DNA of 64,000 nt from Brachynemurus nebulosus (lineage: Eukaryota; Arthropoda; Insecta; Neuroptera; Myrmeleontidae), in assembly GCA_035578155.1 (NCBI GenBank), contig JAPWDM010000062.1, positions 887,973 to 951,972 on the forward strand. The letters are read 5' to 3'. Shown piece by piece: positions 1 through 13,000 of this stretch. The position numbers were made by a program, and so were the translations under genes. Positions within the stretch are counted from its first letter, which is position 1, and each line of letters starts with the position of its first letter. The notes under the pieces were generated by a model. The model did not search any database. It saw only the letters and a program-made list of their open reading frames with translations, and was not told the DNA's origin.

Positions 1-101
1 AGGTAACTACTTATTTTTTTTTTTTTTTTTTGGAATAAGTCTTAATTAAGTTAATATAAAATAGTAAGGTAATTGTCTTTGGATCGCTTGATATAGATTG
101 A

Positions 102-326
102 CCCGTTCATAGTGATGAAGAATTTATAAAAACTAATATTGAGCGCAATAATAGAAAAGCCGATGAAAAATATCACTTACTATTCCCAGATCCAAAAATA
201 AGCAAAAATAAAAATGATTTTCCCTTTGCAAAATGTGAAGCAATTAAAAGTATGCTTCCCTACATGCCAAAATCAGACCAGGATTATTGTAAGTCAGTGA
301 TATCGTCGCACAAACCAAACAAATAA
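102..326 (+). CDS. Terminal coding stretch of an unrecognised gene (partial)
   Basis: An open frame of 74 codons ends in TAA at 324-326 and has no ATG near its beginning; an in-frame TGA sits at 99-101, so it is probably a last exon or a broken gene. The product is charged and ordinary in composition, containing NIERNNRKADEKYHLLFPDP, then PFAKCEAIKSMLPYMPKS and DQDYC, unlike the low-complexity translations around it. An AG dinucleotide at 111-112 could be a splice acceptor, though the pyrimidine tract is poor. AATAAA-type signals follow at about 335 and 463-468, which fits a 3' end. I do not recognise the family; the pattern of acidic and basic residues followed by a short conserved-looking tail recalls C-termini of insect transposase-derived or DNA-binding proteins, but that is only an impression. 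Confidence 0.5.
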   Translation, partial: PVHSDEEFIKTNIERNNRKADEKYHLLFPDPKISKNKNDFPFAKCEAIKSMLPYMPKSDQDYCKSVISSHKPNK

Positions 327-1061
327 AAAAAGGAAATAAAATATAAACAATTTTGTGTACCTACTTATCTTTTTTTAAGAGTTCTAAGTTTAAGTTTGGA
401 AATTGTAGTTTTTTTTTGTAAAACAAAATTCTATGTAATCATTTTTTGTACATTTTTTTGATAAATAAAGTGAATACCTTTATGTTTCCATTAATTACCT
501 GCTTCAATTAAAACATCAAACTTTTTAAAACACACTAAAAAAAAACCTAAAATATATACCTATAGCTAGTATTGTTTCGAATTACTAAAAAGTTTATGGG
601 CATTTTTCTTAAAACTAGCCTCATGTAACATAGAACCTTATAATTTTAGCCAGCGATATACATACTTTCCATGCAATAGCATATGTTTATTTATTGAATT
701 TCTACAAAACTATTGGACTAATGAAACCAAATGTTAATATATTATGATATTTCAACATAAAATATTTCAAAATTTGGCAAAAAATAGATTTTTGAAAAAT
801 TGTTATATAACACCTTCATCCACTCATATCTTCAACTATTCTGTACAATCCGTACATTCTTTATGGAAAAATTATGTATTTTTGTATCATAAACAATTTA
901 TTATAGACATACAGACATAATGCATTCAAGAAAATAACATATTTGAAAATATTTGGGGTAGACATATTGTGGTAATATAAACCCAAAATATTTTAGTTTC
1001 ATGATTACGCAGCAAAAATCCACGTACAAATTTCAGTCATATTTTATATGATTGAAGATCT

Positions 1062-1063
<2 letters not shown>
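327..1063. other. AT-rich intergenic sequence
   Basis: Besides the likely polyadenylation signals just after the exon, I see no coding signal or clear repeat here. Confidence 0.5.

Positions 1064-1155
<92 letters not shown>
1064..1155. repeat. (TA)n microsatellite
   Basis: An uninterrupted TA run of about 45 units. It produces a spurious Tyr-Ile repeat ORF and is not coding. Confidence 0.97.
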
Positions 1156-1158
<3 letters not shown>

Positions 1159-3604
1159 CTGATAAAAAAAAATCTATATTGTATTATGAACATATTACAT
1201 ATAATGTTTTATAATTTAAGTATTCTGTTTTGCTGGAGATACATATATTTTATACGATGCTAGTACTGAAAACATTTTTTCTGTTTCGGTCGAAAAAACA
1301 GTTTTTATCGTCATCAATTGAGTATGATAACTCTTTCGTCAAAGAATGATTATTTCAATGATTCCAATGAACAAATTCCGAAATTTTTCGACTATAAATT
1401 GCGTGTAGATAACGATATTGGATGAACATTTGGAGATTTTTGAAGCTCTTCTGTATTTATTTTCGACAGAGTTAAAGCATATCTTGTAAAGTAAGTACAA
1501 TGGCATATATCTTAAAGTATATAACGAGTTATATTACACTTGACGATGAGTAAACTATTTAAAAGCTAACTAATAACCGAAGAGTCTATTTTTAGTGAAA
1601 AGTGACAAATAATTACCATATTTTATATTAAAATTTTCATTAGGTTTATCCAATTAGGTTTTTGAAGAAAAAAATTTTTTGTGGTAAATGGAAAGATCAT
1701 ATAGGTATAAGTTTTATAAGAAAACTGTTTTTAGTTTTTTTTTTTAAACGTAATATTTAAAAAGTTATATCAAATTAAAAATAAATTTTTAAACTTAGAA
1801 CTAATAACGTGCTGACAATTCCCGAGCGTATATGTGACGTCATAATGGCAACTTACCTAAAAATTCATTGTATTTTTATTTTGAATTATTGTTGCTATGA
1901 AATTTTCCCTTGCTAAAAGTAATTTTGTATTGAATATAATTACCATTATGACGTCACAGACATCGCGATCTTTTGTAATACTGTTTATAACCAGATGAAA
2001 TTTTTTGAAATTAACTTCTTATTTATTGTATATTATTTTTTAAAATTATTCTCGCATCGATTATCGACATTACTTATGATAATACGTATAGTACTGAAAT
2101 AAAACAAACAAAATGATAATTATTTTTTATTCAAAAACCCAGTTGTTTTAAAGTCGCCTAAATTATGTGATAGGATATTGTCAATCAGTTACTATCATTA
2201 GCCAGTTACACAGTTTTTACTATCGCTTTTTTAATTTTTGGATCAATTAAAATGTTGCAAGACTGATACAGTATGGTGAATCATATATGGAGAATTTAGA
2301 AATCTTATGGCAGTATTTGAAAAATCATGCTCAAGTTACTAAAATTTTTCATGCAAAAATTTCGAAAAATTTGGGAATATATTCCTAAGATATTTTACTA
2401 ACATCCGAAGTGTTGTAGAGAAAAAATAACGAAAATTTTGAAAGGCTAATAAAAGTAGTATGTCGGCATTCCAAACATTATTAAAACGTGAGGCTGATGA
2501 GGTGAGGATTAAAATTATCGTTAGTCAAAAATATTTTTAAGACATAATTAAATTCATAATGAAGCTATCGTCCGAAATACTTTTAACTGTATATTTATTC
2601 ATTAAAAAAACAAATTCGTTTTGACTGATAATTGCCTTTTTATCAACTAATTGAAATAATTTTAAAAAATGTTTAATTCAGTTAATATTTTACATTTTCA
2701 AACAAAAGCAAAAGTTTCACTTGTTAATGACAAGCAAGTTAGTGTTTTATAAAGTTTTAAACATTTTAATTAAATTACAAAAATTAAATATCATTATTAG
2801 TGAATGAGAATGTATCAAACAATATAAAAGGAAGGAGGGAACAGACGTAAAAAAAAATGACAAAAAGAAGAATTACTTCAATAAATTAGGAACTGAAAGA
2901 GGAAACGTTTTTAAGGAAATATGTTCAAAGGAGTTAACGGGAAGTATGTTCAAATACTGTTGGCACCATAATATAACCAACTAAACGGATAGAAATGATT
3001 AAAGCAGAATGGAAAATACAAAAGAGAGAAATATAAAAAAGAATTTTCACGAAAAAGTAAAAGGAAGTATTGTCTCTTGAGATTTTTGTTCAAATTAACT
3101 TCTTCACTGTTGTAATGCAATATTATCAACGTATATATAATTTTCTACTACATCATCCAAAAATTTTTATCCAAGGAAAACCAAATTCTTTTATGTTAAG
3201 AAACAATTTTTCTTTAAATGTATATACCTCTAAAACATTCACTATAAAAAGGAATTTGGAAAATTATTTCATATCTTTTTCCTTTTTTAATTTTAGTATA
3301 GATAAAATACTTATACCTTCTGGAATTTCACTTGAAGTAAGCTGTTTAGATTGCAGTAAAGTAACCTCATAATGATTATTCATAAGTAAATGATATGTAA
3401 AGAATTTTTATATGAAACTGCTGATTTCACGTTTTTTGCCACAGATGTCGATTCCTTTCAGTTTGTCAATTTTTAACACAATTATTTTTTAACCTCTTCG
3501 CTACTGATTTAAAATTTTTTTTTTAAATCAATGAGTACACCTTTGTTCAGCATACTGGACATTATTTTAAACAAGCCTTTATTTTAGTTAAAATTTTGAA
3601 TCTT
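1156..3604. other. AT-rich sequence without recognised genes
   Basis: Apart from the palindromic element at 1834-1957, nothing is recognised. The 100-codon open frame at 3070-3372 begins with TTG, is rich in Phe, Ile and Asn as expected from AT-rich DNA, and shows no domain. Confidence 0.5.
1834..1957. repeat. Short inverted-repeat element with a CRE octamer in each arm
   Basis: GTGACGTCATAATGG at 1834-1848 is matched perfectly in inverse orientation at 1943-1957. Imperfect pairing extends outward for several bases on both sides. Each arm holds the palindromic octamer TGACGTCA, the consensus of CREB/ATF proteins. The form is that of a small MITE. Confidence 0.7.
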
Positions 3605-3745
3605 GAAAACGAATGAGTGTTTTTTTTTCACGAGTTGTAAGTTTGTCATACGAGGCCGCAGGCCGAGTTGGACAATTGCGACCAGTGAAAAAAACACTCA
3701 TTTTGCACGTGTTGCATACAATATTTTTTGAAATTCTGAATTAAA
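3605..3745. repeat. Dispersed hairpin element, copy 1
   Basis: This shares long stretches with 21950-22080. Both hold a CACGAGT..GTAAGTTTGTC run, a GC hairpin (GAGGCCGCAGGCCGAG here), GTTGGACAATTG, and AACACTCATTTT followed by ACGTGTTGCATACAATATTT. The opposed CACGAGT and CGACCAGTG parts make it partly self-complementary. Confidence 0.7.
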
Positions 3746-6060
3746 ATGAAAAAAGTTTATGAAAAATTGAAAATTGATCTCAAATTATTAACAGCTCCAT
3801 TAAAAAATTGTTTTGTCTACTCTTGTTGAAGAACACACTCATTAGATATCCATTAATTGTTGAGAAAGTTAGGCATTATTCAAAGGTGTGAATGATCATG
3901 TGTGAATGATCATAACTCAATACCTTTCGACCAATGAAATCACCGTATTAATCATTATTCAATGGGCTTACGATTGTTTTGTGCATAATATATGTATACC
4001 CAATTTTAAATGCAATTGAGCATGAGTCATTTTTTTATTACCGTAACAGTCACCGTATTAAATAATTATTTTATTCGACACAGTAGGTGGATAGTTGAGA
4101 CAAAATTCTAATAAGCCGATCAAACTATAATTTTAGCAAGTTGTTCTACACACTAGTGGTTATTGTTCGAAATAGAATAATTTATTTCTAATAATAATTT
4201 CTTATTCTATTTCTTAATTTTCGATGAAAAAATCACAATTTTTGAAATTTTTTTGTTAAAAGTCCGCCATTTGGTTACTTATTAATATAAATGTTTAATC
4301 CTAGTTCGGACGATAGAGACAAATCTATAAAATAAGAAAATGATTGATTTTTTAAGTCATTACAAATGGCGATACACTGCCCACCACACCATGTTTTTTT
4401 TTTTGCGGAGTTCACTTTGACCGTAAAAAAATAAACAAAAAATTGTAAAACTGAGTAAGAAAAAATTTCTTCGTGCTGTCTAAGATGCAAACAGAAAGTT
4501 ATAAAAAACTGAAAAGATTGTATTTTATTTTGATGCAGAAAAAAATCTTAAAATAAGCTAAAAATCCTGCGCGTTACATAGGAATACCGCCTTAAGAGCT
4601 AACGCAAATTAGCACTTCTGCTTATTTTTTGCAAGTGAGATTTCTGCCAGTTTATATTAACTTTCGTGTATGTGCAAAAAATATCATCTTTAAAGCTTAT
4701 TTCAAATATTCAAAAAACTTTATTCTCTGTAAATGAAGATAAAAGTTTAGCAACTCCGGAATATTTAGTCACACTTGCCCGCTCCCATTCCCGTGAAAAA
4801 ATTTTCATCCCGCCCGCTTTAAAAAAATCATAGCTGTTATCGTTGGACTCCGGAGAGGATTGACGGATTCTGTAAAACTTGCGTCCAGATTTTCATCTCT
4901 ATTCCAGACATCATTTCCTTCAGTTTTGAACCAATTAAAGTCATAGGATTAACCGAAAGTCAAGCACGAGAATGTAGCTTGCATTTCCAGAAATATTTTC
5001 AACATTTAAATAGTACAATGGAAAATTCACTGCTAACATTCAATTGCATCGGGAACCCATAAAAAAGTATTTGTATTACATTTGTTAAAAAAAGCTTATG
5101 AGAATTTGGTCCTGTGGCGTCTGAGTTCAATGGGTTAAGTTGTATTTCTAAAAGAGATTTCCTGACTTATATATGGCAAAAACTGAACATTTATGGATAA
5201 AACTAATAAAATTTCAGGCATCATAAAACTGGCAAAATTAAAGATTAAATTGAACTTAAAGAATTGAACAGATTTTATCTATTGAAAAAACTCTTTTATA
5301 GAACAGTAAATTTAAACAGGACATTTTGATTAAAGCAATTTACTTAATTGTATTTTATCGATAATTATTTAAAAAATGGGTATCAGTAAAATGGAAGTGA
5401 AAACGAACTGGGGTAGTTACATAATATTTTTTTAGAGATTCATTCATTCGAAGGTGTTATCAATCTTGCCCGTTTTCAATACAAAATATAGACACACACA
5501 CAAACATACTGTTGACATAACCATCAATCACTAAATGTTGTTATATAATGCTTTTAAATGGTGAATTTAGTCAGAATTGACAATTTATTTTTATTTTCTC
5601 TTTTCCTCATGTAAGCACATACTAATGTAAATCTTATGTGTATACAAATACAACACCGTCGAAAAGTTTAAGACCAAGGAAGTTTAAAGTGTTACATCAT
5701 GTCACTTTGAAATGTCAGAGAAGGTTTTTTTGACAATTTTTCACTCCGTAACGAATCAAGAAATCGATATAAAACTTTTTATACACATGATCTAAGGAAC
5801 ACAAAAAAAAATTTTTCACCCAATTTACAAAATAAAATGGCGGCTCGGGCGTAGGTCAAATACAGGCGGTTTTTTTTCAAAGAGGTTCATGCGGTGGTCA
5901 GCAAAACAATTTTCAAACAACAGTCAGAAAATAATAAAAAATTTTTTCATCATTGGGGTTAGTGTTGCTAAAATGATATACAAAATTATTAAAAAATATT
6001 GATTTATCGTTAAATTATACTAGTTTGAAAAGAAATTTTGATAATCGACTTGAATTTGTT
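3746..6060. other. AT-rich sequence without recognised genes
   Basis: No convincing coding region. A motif at about 5655-5685 (GTCGAAAAGTTTAAGACCA) resembles a Tc1/mariner terminus and recurs inverted at about 17714-17740. The ORF at 4275-4490 on the minus strand is short, without motifs, and probably chance. Confidence 0.45.
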
Positions 6061-6069
6061 AATAAAATA

Positions 6070-6570
6070 GTACTTTTTGCACGATCATGTATTTTCATGC
6101 ATTTACCGATGCTGTTAACAATGCTGGTAAGTTACATTTCCCGAAGGTTTGTTTATATCTGTGGAAACCACAAAATAACAATGTGGTAAGTAAAATTGGT
6201 ACCCCGTAAGTGAAAAGGAGTGTGGTAAGTGAAATTAGCTCAAGAATGATTGTAATTAATTATTTATATTGAAATTAAAAGTACAATTTGAACAATTAGG
6301 AAAATTAATCGATTAAGTTGAAAATTTTCACTAGTTTACAGATTTTATTACTACTATTGTTGCCTTTAATCGTCATATTTTATTGACATTTCAAAAGGTT
6401 GTTCAATCATTAAAATTTTCTGTGGTTTTCATAATCTTCCTTTCATTTTACGAGAATAAATTTGCAGCCAAAATTAAAATGCTTCATCAATTTCATTATT
6501 ATCACTAATATTATAGTTTAACAAACTGTTTTCCTCAATTTTTTTAATAGAAAATTCAAAACAACGTTCA
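6070..6570. repeat. Dispersed repeat, copy 1 (second copy at 57788-58290)
   Basis: About 500 bases align by eye at high identity with 57788-58290 in the same orientation, from TTTTTGCACGATC through GGTAAGTTACATTTCCCGAA, TTTCAAAAGG and TTTTACGAGAATAAATTTGC. The other copy begins at an inverted terminal motif, so this copy probably has lost its right end. Confidence 0.85.
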
Positions 6571-7876
6571 CGACAAAAGTTCGGTAAGTGGCGTTTGCTG
6601 ATATTATTTATGAATTCAATAGTATTTCGTTTTTATTAAAAACCAAATTAAAAAGTAGAAATCTCTTCACAAAAAACTTTTCCTTTGAAAATACTTACTA
6701 TAAAAATATGTTTAGACGCCTATGTATCTGTCAAACAGTGACTTTTCAGAATAATTTTTTTTTTCAATGAATTAAAACTGAAATTATATTTCCTTATTTT
6801 ACTTATTTATCATTTTTATATGATAATTTAATTTATTTAATAATTTTAATTTTCGATGGGAAACTTAATAATCGTTTAATTTTTCGTTATTACATTAATT
6901 CAAATGGCAACCATATTGAGCTATTATCTTTTTATATTACATAAAATTCTAATCGTTTGCAAGCACTTGAGTACGAAATTTAAAAGTGTCGTTTTTAAAA
7001 CGTAATTACTCAAAAATATGAGATAAAACCAAGATCATTTGATTGATTAGTATATTATACTATACAGGTTAGCCAGTTTCGCTAGTTTTTTGGTCCCATC
7101 AGTGGCGTAGAATCTAATTATTAAAAAATTACAAACTAAATGGGTTTATATAATATACGTACGTATAAAAGAAAAATTTTTACAAACGTGTGCTTTCGGA
7201 AATCGAAAATAACTAACTTCGTCTTGATGAAGGTGGATTGGCGAATATTTACTTACTTTAAATACAAAATCTGCTTTCCATTTTTAAATTATATTTTTTA
7301 CCTAGTTAAACGTCACTGGTAAGATATATAAAAATTACAGAATTTTTGTGTAATTGTGGTATTTACTATGGTAATTAAAGGTTTGTTTACTTTTGTAACT
7401 ACAGAGATGGCTTGCTCGTAGTAAGCTGTAGTAAGAAAAATGGGTATAGGACAACAACATGTAACTGGCCTAGCTCTCTAGCAAATAGTGTCAGATTGAT
7501 TTATCTTGAGATAAAACAATGAAAATTTGAGTGCTACTGGTAGTTTTGAATCATAAACAAATTTTTGAAAAACTTTTAGACATATGTTTCCATTTAAAAA
7601 AAAAAAAAACTTTATGTTTGCATCATAGTTCGAAAACTACAAGAGCTATAAAGCTTTTGTTTATAGCAATCGGTTGCCCCCATCGATTTCTATAACTCTT
7701 ATTTGAAAAATTTTTCGATTAAATCAACGGTTTGGCTGTAAAAATGACAATTCTCAAAAAACTCAGGCTGTATATATGTGTCCGCACGATAACTCAAGAC
7801 CGAAATAACTTTTTTTCACGAAATTTGGTGAAAACATTAGAGATCCAAAAATCTGGGATGAGTTCTTCAGTTAGAC
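6571..7876. other. AT-rich sequence without recognised genes
   Basis: Only short chance ORFs are seen. No repeat boundary was recognised. Confidence 0.45.
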
Positions 7877-8112
7877 ACGTCCGATGCCCAGAACATATTT
7901 TTTTGGGCATTACCGGTCATGGTACCAAATAATTTATTATACCAAAATTTCCCCAAATTCTAAAATTTTCGCGAAATGTTTTTACACCATTACACCAGAA
8001 TAAATGTCATAAAAAAGTTTTGAACTATTATGTAAACTGGTTTCTGAGAAAAACCAATTTTTATAAGCAGAAATTCGCTATGTTATGCAGGATGCTGCGA
8101 CAAGGGTATTTA
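7877..8112. repeat. Fragment related to the 45.35-46.41 kb element (inverted)
   Basis: The segment from CACGTCCGATGCCC through the AAACTGGTTTCTGAGAAAAACC stretch to GGATGCTGCGACAAGGGTAT is similar, in inverse orientation, to 45684-45915. A GGGGCAAAATGAG motif lies just outside at about 8177. Confidence 0.65.
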
Positions 8113-8509
8113 CTGTAGGCATACATTATTATAATGCGAATATATAGCAACCAGTATAAACAATTACACGAAGGGGAAGTTGGGGCAAAATGAGGGTCGG
8201 GGAAGAACGGGAAAAGTGCTTGTGCGCATGACAAGTACATATTTATCAACAATCCCATTCGTTCGTTATTCAGTCGCCTCGCTTGAGTGAGTGTGAAAAA
8301 ACGTATTGCTGTAAGTTTAGTTGTCATTTATGTAAAAACAAATTCTGTGTACTCTTATTCGGATCACTCGTTTATTATTGATGTGCAGAAACGAAAGTAC
8401 ATGAGCTGCATACCCTCTTTTACTTTTAAGTTATTAGGAGTAGTATTAACCAATACCTGTTCCAGTATTTTTTGAGTCATATTCTTTTAGGTTAGAAAAA
8501 CCAAGCATC

Positions 8510-9130
8510 AGTAACTAGGCTAGGAGAGTTCTATGACATAGTAGAAACCCAATTTTCCGGAATACTTTTTGACGGTGTTTAGAACCGTGTAGTTTGGTGT
8601 CCTACTTGTTGTTGACATTTGACCCCAGTCGCTCATACTGTCGGCCTTGAAATTCCTAAGAGATGAATCATCACTTCGACAAAATAAATTCAAGTTAACC
8701 CACTATGCGTCATCACAATTTGATCATCACGATTTGGATTTGTGTTAACCCATTACCCGCCAGCACTAACATAGTTTTTGAATTCAAACCTAATGCATGC
8801 GCAGACTGAATTTTAGAATACGACGCATGCGCAGACTGAATTTTAGAATACGACGCATGCGCAGACTGTATTTTAGGCTACAAATTGAGAGTTGGGGTAC
8901 ATTTTCGCATAAAAAATGAGGGGTTACCCTAACCCAAGGCGTGGCCCCAAACTTTTGACACCGTACTGTACTTAAATTTTTGTTACACTGCCGTGTCAAT
9001 AGTGTGGAGCCCCCTGATCAAAAAGGTGTCCGATTACTTTTTAAAGCGTACTGTGCTTATTTTGTGTACGTGCAAACCTTGGCCTAAAACCTCGCTTAAC
9101 TGCGTCATCTTAAACGAAAATTTGACTGGT
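8510..9130. repeat. Left arm of a long inverted repeat
   Basis: Starting at GGCTAGGAGAGTTCTATGAC, this segment aligns almost continuously with the reverse complement of about 16330-17000. Landmarks shared in order are GACGGTGTTTAGAACCGTG, TTGTTGTTGACATTTGACCC, ACTTCGACAAAATAAATTCA, two GTTAACCCA motifs, GCCAGCACTAACATAGTTTT, a CGCAGACTGAATTTTAG tandem, GGGGTTACCCTAACCCAAGG and TTTTTAAAGCGTACTGTGCT. The left copy lacks about 60 bases present in the right one near 16850-16910. The arm contains units related to the short elements at 19458-19572 and 47656-47802, so it is built at least in part from a dispersed transposon family. Confidence 0.85.
8795..8876. repeat. 30-bp tandem repeat inside the left arm
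   Basis: The unit GCATGCGCAGACTGAATTTT followed by AGAATACGAC occurs at 8795, 8825 and, partly, 8855. It carries ATGCGCA, a half-site of NRF1/erect-wing type. The right arm holds three diverged copies at about 16585-16655. Confidence 0.85.
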
Positions 9131-9179
9131 CCGCTAACGATAAATTTTTGTGAGGGCACTGTACCAAGCGCTAGATCTT

Positions 9180-9860
9180 AAGCCCGAATCATGATTTTAA
9201 AACTAACTTCAGACTCTGAGGTCTAGACTGCAGGGTCCAGATTTCAGACCACTACTGTACTACCTAAAATCGGATTTCGACTGTACCTTAGGGGAATTTT
9301 TGGTATATGTGTCAGCACTTTATAAGATTGTTTATTTAATAAAAAACTCGTGACTTTTATACGGTTTGAATTTTTTTATTTAAGATTTTTCTTAGCTATT
9401 TAGGGTGACGTAATTTCATGATATGTTTGCATCATAGCCGGAGGAGATTTTTATTTAAAAACAAGTTACAGCTTGTTAGTTCCAGGAATTAAAAACAAAT
9501 TTGTTTACATTAATGTAATCATAAATCATTAATATAGCTGTGTTTATTTAAGATTTTGCTGACACATATTCGGGTAATTTTTCAATTTGTTTATATAAGA
9601 CATGTTCTAATTTTAAAAATGTTTATTTGAAATTTTGATAGCTGGAAAATTTCTTTGTTTGATCTCAAATACGAAATAATTTTCTCGGAATTTTAAATTT
9701 ATGGTCTGATAATAATCAGGGATTTTTTCAATTTTTTTACATAAGACATGTTTTAATTTTAAAAAATTTTTATTTAAGACTTTCATGATTCATCAATTCT
9801 TTTATTAGGTTTCAAATGCGAAATAATTTTCTCGGAATTATAAGTTTATGTTTTGACATT
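9180..9860. repeat. Non-coding stretch with a tandem duplication of about 145 bp
   Basis: Between the left arm and the polymerase gene the sequence is AT-rich and open-frame poor. A unit with TTTATATAAGACATG, TTTTAATTTTAAAAA and GCGAAATAATTTTCTCGGAA occurs at about 9573-9703 and again at 9719-9855. Confidence 0.7.
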
Positions 9861-9945
9861 TGACCTTCAGTTATTTGCGTTGTAAAAATTCTGAGTCAGC
9901 ATTTTTTATGATTACCCTCCAGAATTTTTTGAGCAGTCAAAATCG

Positions 9946-9980
9946 TATAAATTTAGGTTTGCGTCTCCTCTCAAACACTT
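9946..9980 (+). promoter_or_regulatory. Candidate TATA/initiator promoter of the polymerase gene
   Basis: TATAAAT begins at 9946 and CACTT, an initiator-like pentamer, has its A at 9977, a spacing of 31. The first ATG of the polymerase frame is at 10065. The match to the initiator is weaker than at 15214 and 16112. Confidence 0.4.
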
Positions 9981-10064
9981 CTTCAGCAATCTTCAAAATA
10001 ACAATATTAACTGTTATTCTTGCAAGAGTTTGTATCAAGATTTTTTTAAAATTTAAATACGACA

Positions 10065-13000
10065 ATGGCTTCAATAAACGACGTGACAACTAGAATGGTG
10101 AAAAATGTACGAAACGCGCTGTCATTATTGGAAATGAATACTCAGGATGCAGATGAACTGGGAAAATGGATGAAACATACGAATATCAACATACTAATCA
10201 ACAAGGCCATACGTGGAGCGGAAAATTTGGGGCAACGAAAACACTTCGAGTCATGTGCGGGCAAAATGAAAGCGGAAAATTTGGGGCAACGAAAACACTT
10301 CGAGTCATGTGCGGGCAAAATGAAAGGGTTTCGTATAAGAATGAAGGCGCTACAAAAGAACCAAAGACTTTTTAGAAGACGCTAGGTCAATGTTCACCCG
10401 ACGAATAAAAAATATACTAAAACAATATCTAACACGATAAAAGTAAATACAGCGTTTTGCGGGTTATTCGTTAAAACTGATGGTGATGAGGACAAATACG
10501 ATATTAAACATTTCAATACGCCGAATATCATAATAGATCGTGGAACAGGCTTAAAACAATGCTTCGTGGGACACCTACAGGAACCAGTTCTAAGAAAACT
10601 GAGCGAGCTTGTCGAGTCGGAAAACGGGTCGGCATTGCCACAGGAAATAAAACGAAAAAGAGCATGTATAAACATTGAAAAATTCAACGATGACGCCTGT
10701 TTCGCGTGAGCAGTGGTATTAGCACTTCATCCAGCAACATCAAATAAAAATCCAGCTCGAACCACCTCTTACCCACACTACTCAACGGTGCTAAGTTTAG
10801 ACGAGATACAATTTCCAATGACAATTCAAGAAGTGAGCAAATTTGAGAAACAGAATCCAGCTATATCAGTCAACGTGTTTGTGCTAATGAAACAAAATGG
10901 ACACTTTGAACCGTACCTTCTGCGCTAACGAGAGAGAAGAAAGAACACCACATAAATCTACTAATAATCCAGAACGGGTATTACGAGGATAAGGACAACG
11001 AACAGGACAACAACAACGATCAAGATTTACGCTACCATTTCTGCTGGATTAAGGACTGGTCGCGACTTGTAGCAACACAACTATCAAATCTAAATGGAAA
11101 AAATACATCTGCGATCGATGCCTGAATTACTTTCGTACAGAAGATAAACTGATAAAACATACGGAAGGCTGTGTGAACATGAACAACTGTCGGGTGATAA
11201 TGCCAGAAGAGAAAAGCAAATACATATCGTTCAAGAACTACAGCAACAAAAAACGTGTTCCATTTATAATTTACGCTGACGTGGAATCAGTCCTACAACC
11301 TGTGACGGATAACGGAAATCAGAAGAATACAACAACGTACCAACAACCTCGTGCATACAGTATCGGTTACTACTTTTACTGCTCCTACAACAATCAACTA
11401 AGCTACTATCGATCATACCGCCGACCAAATCGCGAAAAATGGTTCGCGGAAGAACTGGCAACGTTACGTGAAAACATAGAACCAATATTTGAAAACATTA
11501 TATCAATAAATGAGCTAACACCAGAAGAGCAACAACAACTTAAACAACGAAGTAAAGAGTGCCACATTTGCGAGAAACCATTCAAACCTGAGGATATTGT
11601 TGTTCGTGATCATAACCGCTTCACTGGTGAGTACAATGGACCTGCGCACACGGGATGCAACTTGAATTATAAGGATTCCCATATGATTCCTGTTGTATTC
11701 CACAATTTGAGTGGTTATGATGCACATTTCGTGATCAATGATATAGCAACAGCATTTGAGGGACGTGTCGACTTACTACCAATCAACAAGGAACGATACA
11801 TAGCATTTATTAAACATGTTGCCGGCAGCAAAATTACATTCAGATTCACCGACACTTTTCGATTTATGGCATCAAGTTTGGATAAATTATCTTCATACCT
11901 CAAGGAGTTCAACATAGTTTAATCGCAATTTCCGAATACAGATTATAAATTACTTACGTGCAAAGGTGTTTTTCCGTACGACTACATATCAGGCTGGGAT
12001 AAATTAGAAGAAACATGTTTACCATCATGGGAGAAATTCTACAATCAATTCAACGACAACGATATCATCGTGGACGACTACACACACGCACAAAAAGTTT
12101 GGGGATACATTCAACATACAGACGCTTGGAGAATACTCGGCTTTGTATATGAAAACGGACATACTACTACTCGTGGATGTTTTTGAAAATTTTCGGGATA
12201 CGTGCATGCGAACACACAGATTGGCTCCAACTCATTACTACACGACGCCGGGACTTACGTGGGATGCCGCCTTAAAATATACAAAAGTGGAATTCGAACT
12301 GTTATCATCAATTATTATTCATTGAACGTGGTATTCAATAAATATTGGAACGTGGTAAACAATAAATATATGAACACCTACGATCCGGACGAGGAATCAA
12401 AATACCTGATGTACTGTGATGTGAACAACTTATACGGATGGGCTATGTCACAATACTTACCAACAGGAAATTTCAAATGGATGGATAATACTGAGATAGA
12501 TGTTCGCGAAATAAGCGACAATTCACCCACAGGATACATACTTGAAGTGGATTTGGAATACCTGAGAGAGCTGCACGATAAACACAACGATTTACCATTA
12601 TGTCCAGAGAGAATGTGTGCATCCGGTAAGGAAATGTTACTGGCAACGTTATACTACAAACCGAAATACGTGATACACTATGGAAACCTGAAACAATGTC
12701 TACAACACGGGATGAAATTACTGAAAATTCATAGTGCTACAATTCGATCAATCACCTTGGCTCAAATTGATTTAAACACGGCTTTAAGACAAATGGCGGG
12801 AAAAGAATTCGAGAAGAATCTCTGCAAACTACTAAAAAACGCGGTCTTCGGGGAAAGGATCACACGAAGAAAGCGAAAGGTATAAAGAGCTCTGTGGTTA
12901 AGAAAACGATAACTTTCAACGATTACGTGTCTGTCTAAAATACAATACGATCATAGACCGGCAACAAAACCTGATACAATCGAGGAAACATGACGTATAT

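Noticed and set aside
1048..1263. Tyr-Ile repeat proteins from TA runs (also at 30106, 35051, 49530-50509, 51575 and 54112)
   Set aside because: They are translations of (TA)n microsatellites, open in every frame and without other coding character.
3070..3372. 100-codon frame
   Set aside because: TTG start, composition as expected from AT-rich DNA, no motif, no promoter or polyadenylation context.
4740..5100. Possible LINE tail (CATCGGGAACCCATAAAAAAG resembles text near 62948)
   Set aside because: The similarity covers only about 20 bases and the surrounding frames are full of stops.
8696..8760. TTAACCC motifs in the arms as piggyBac ends
   Set aside because: Both lie within the arm at matching positions and in the same orientation, with no opposite terminus nearby.
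8790..9181. Short frames in the left arm with repeated residues
   Set aside because: They arise from the 30-bp tandem unit and other repeat DNA; the arm's inverse copy does not keep them intact.
11264..11915. Three minus-strand frames opposite the polymerase (11264-11485, 11515-11727, 11715-11915) and one at 10394-10687
   Set aside because: They are shadows of the plus-strand polymerase gene, which has recognisable motifs.
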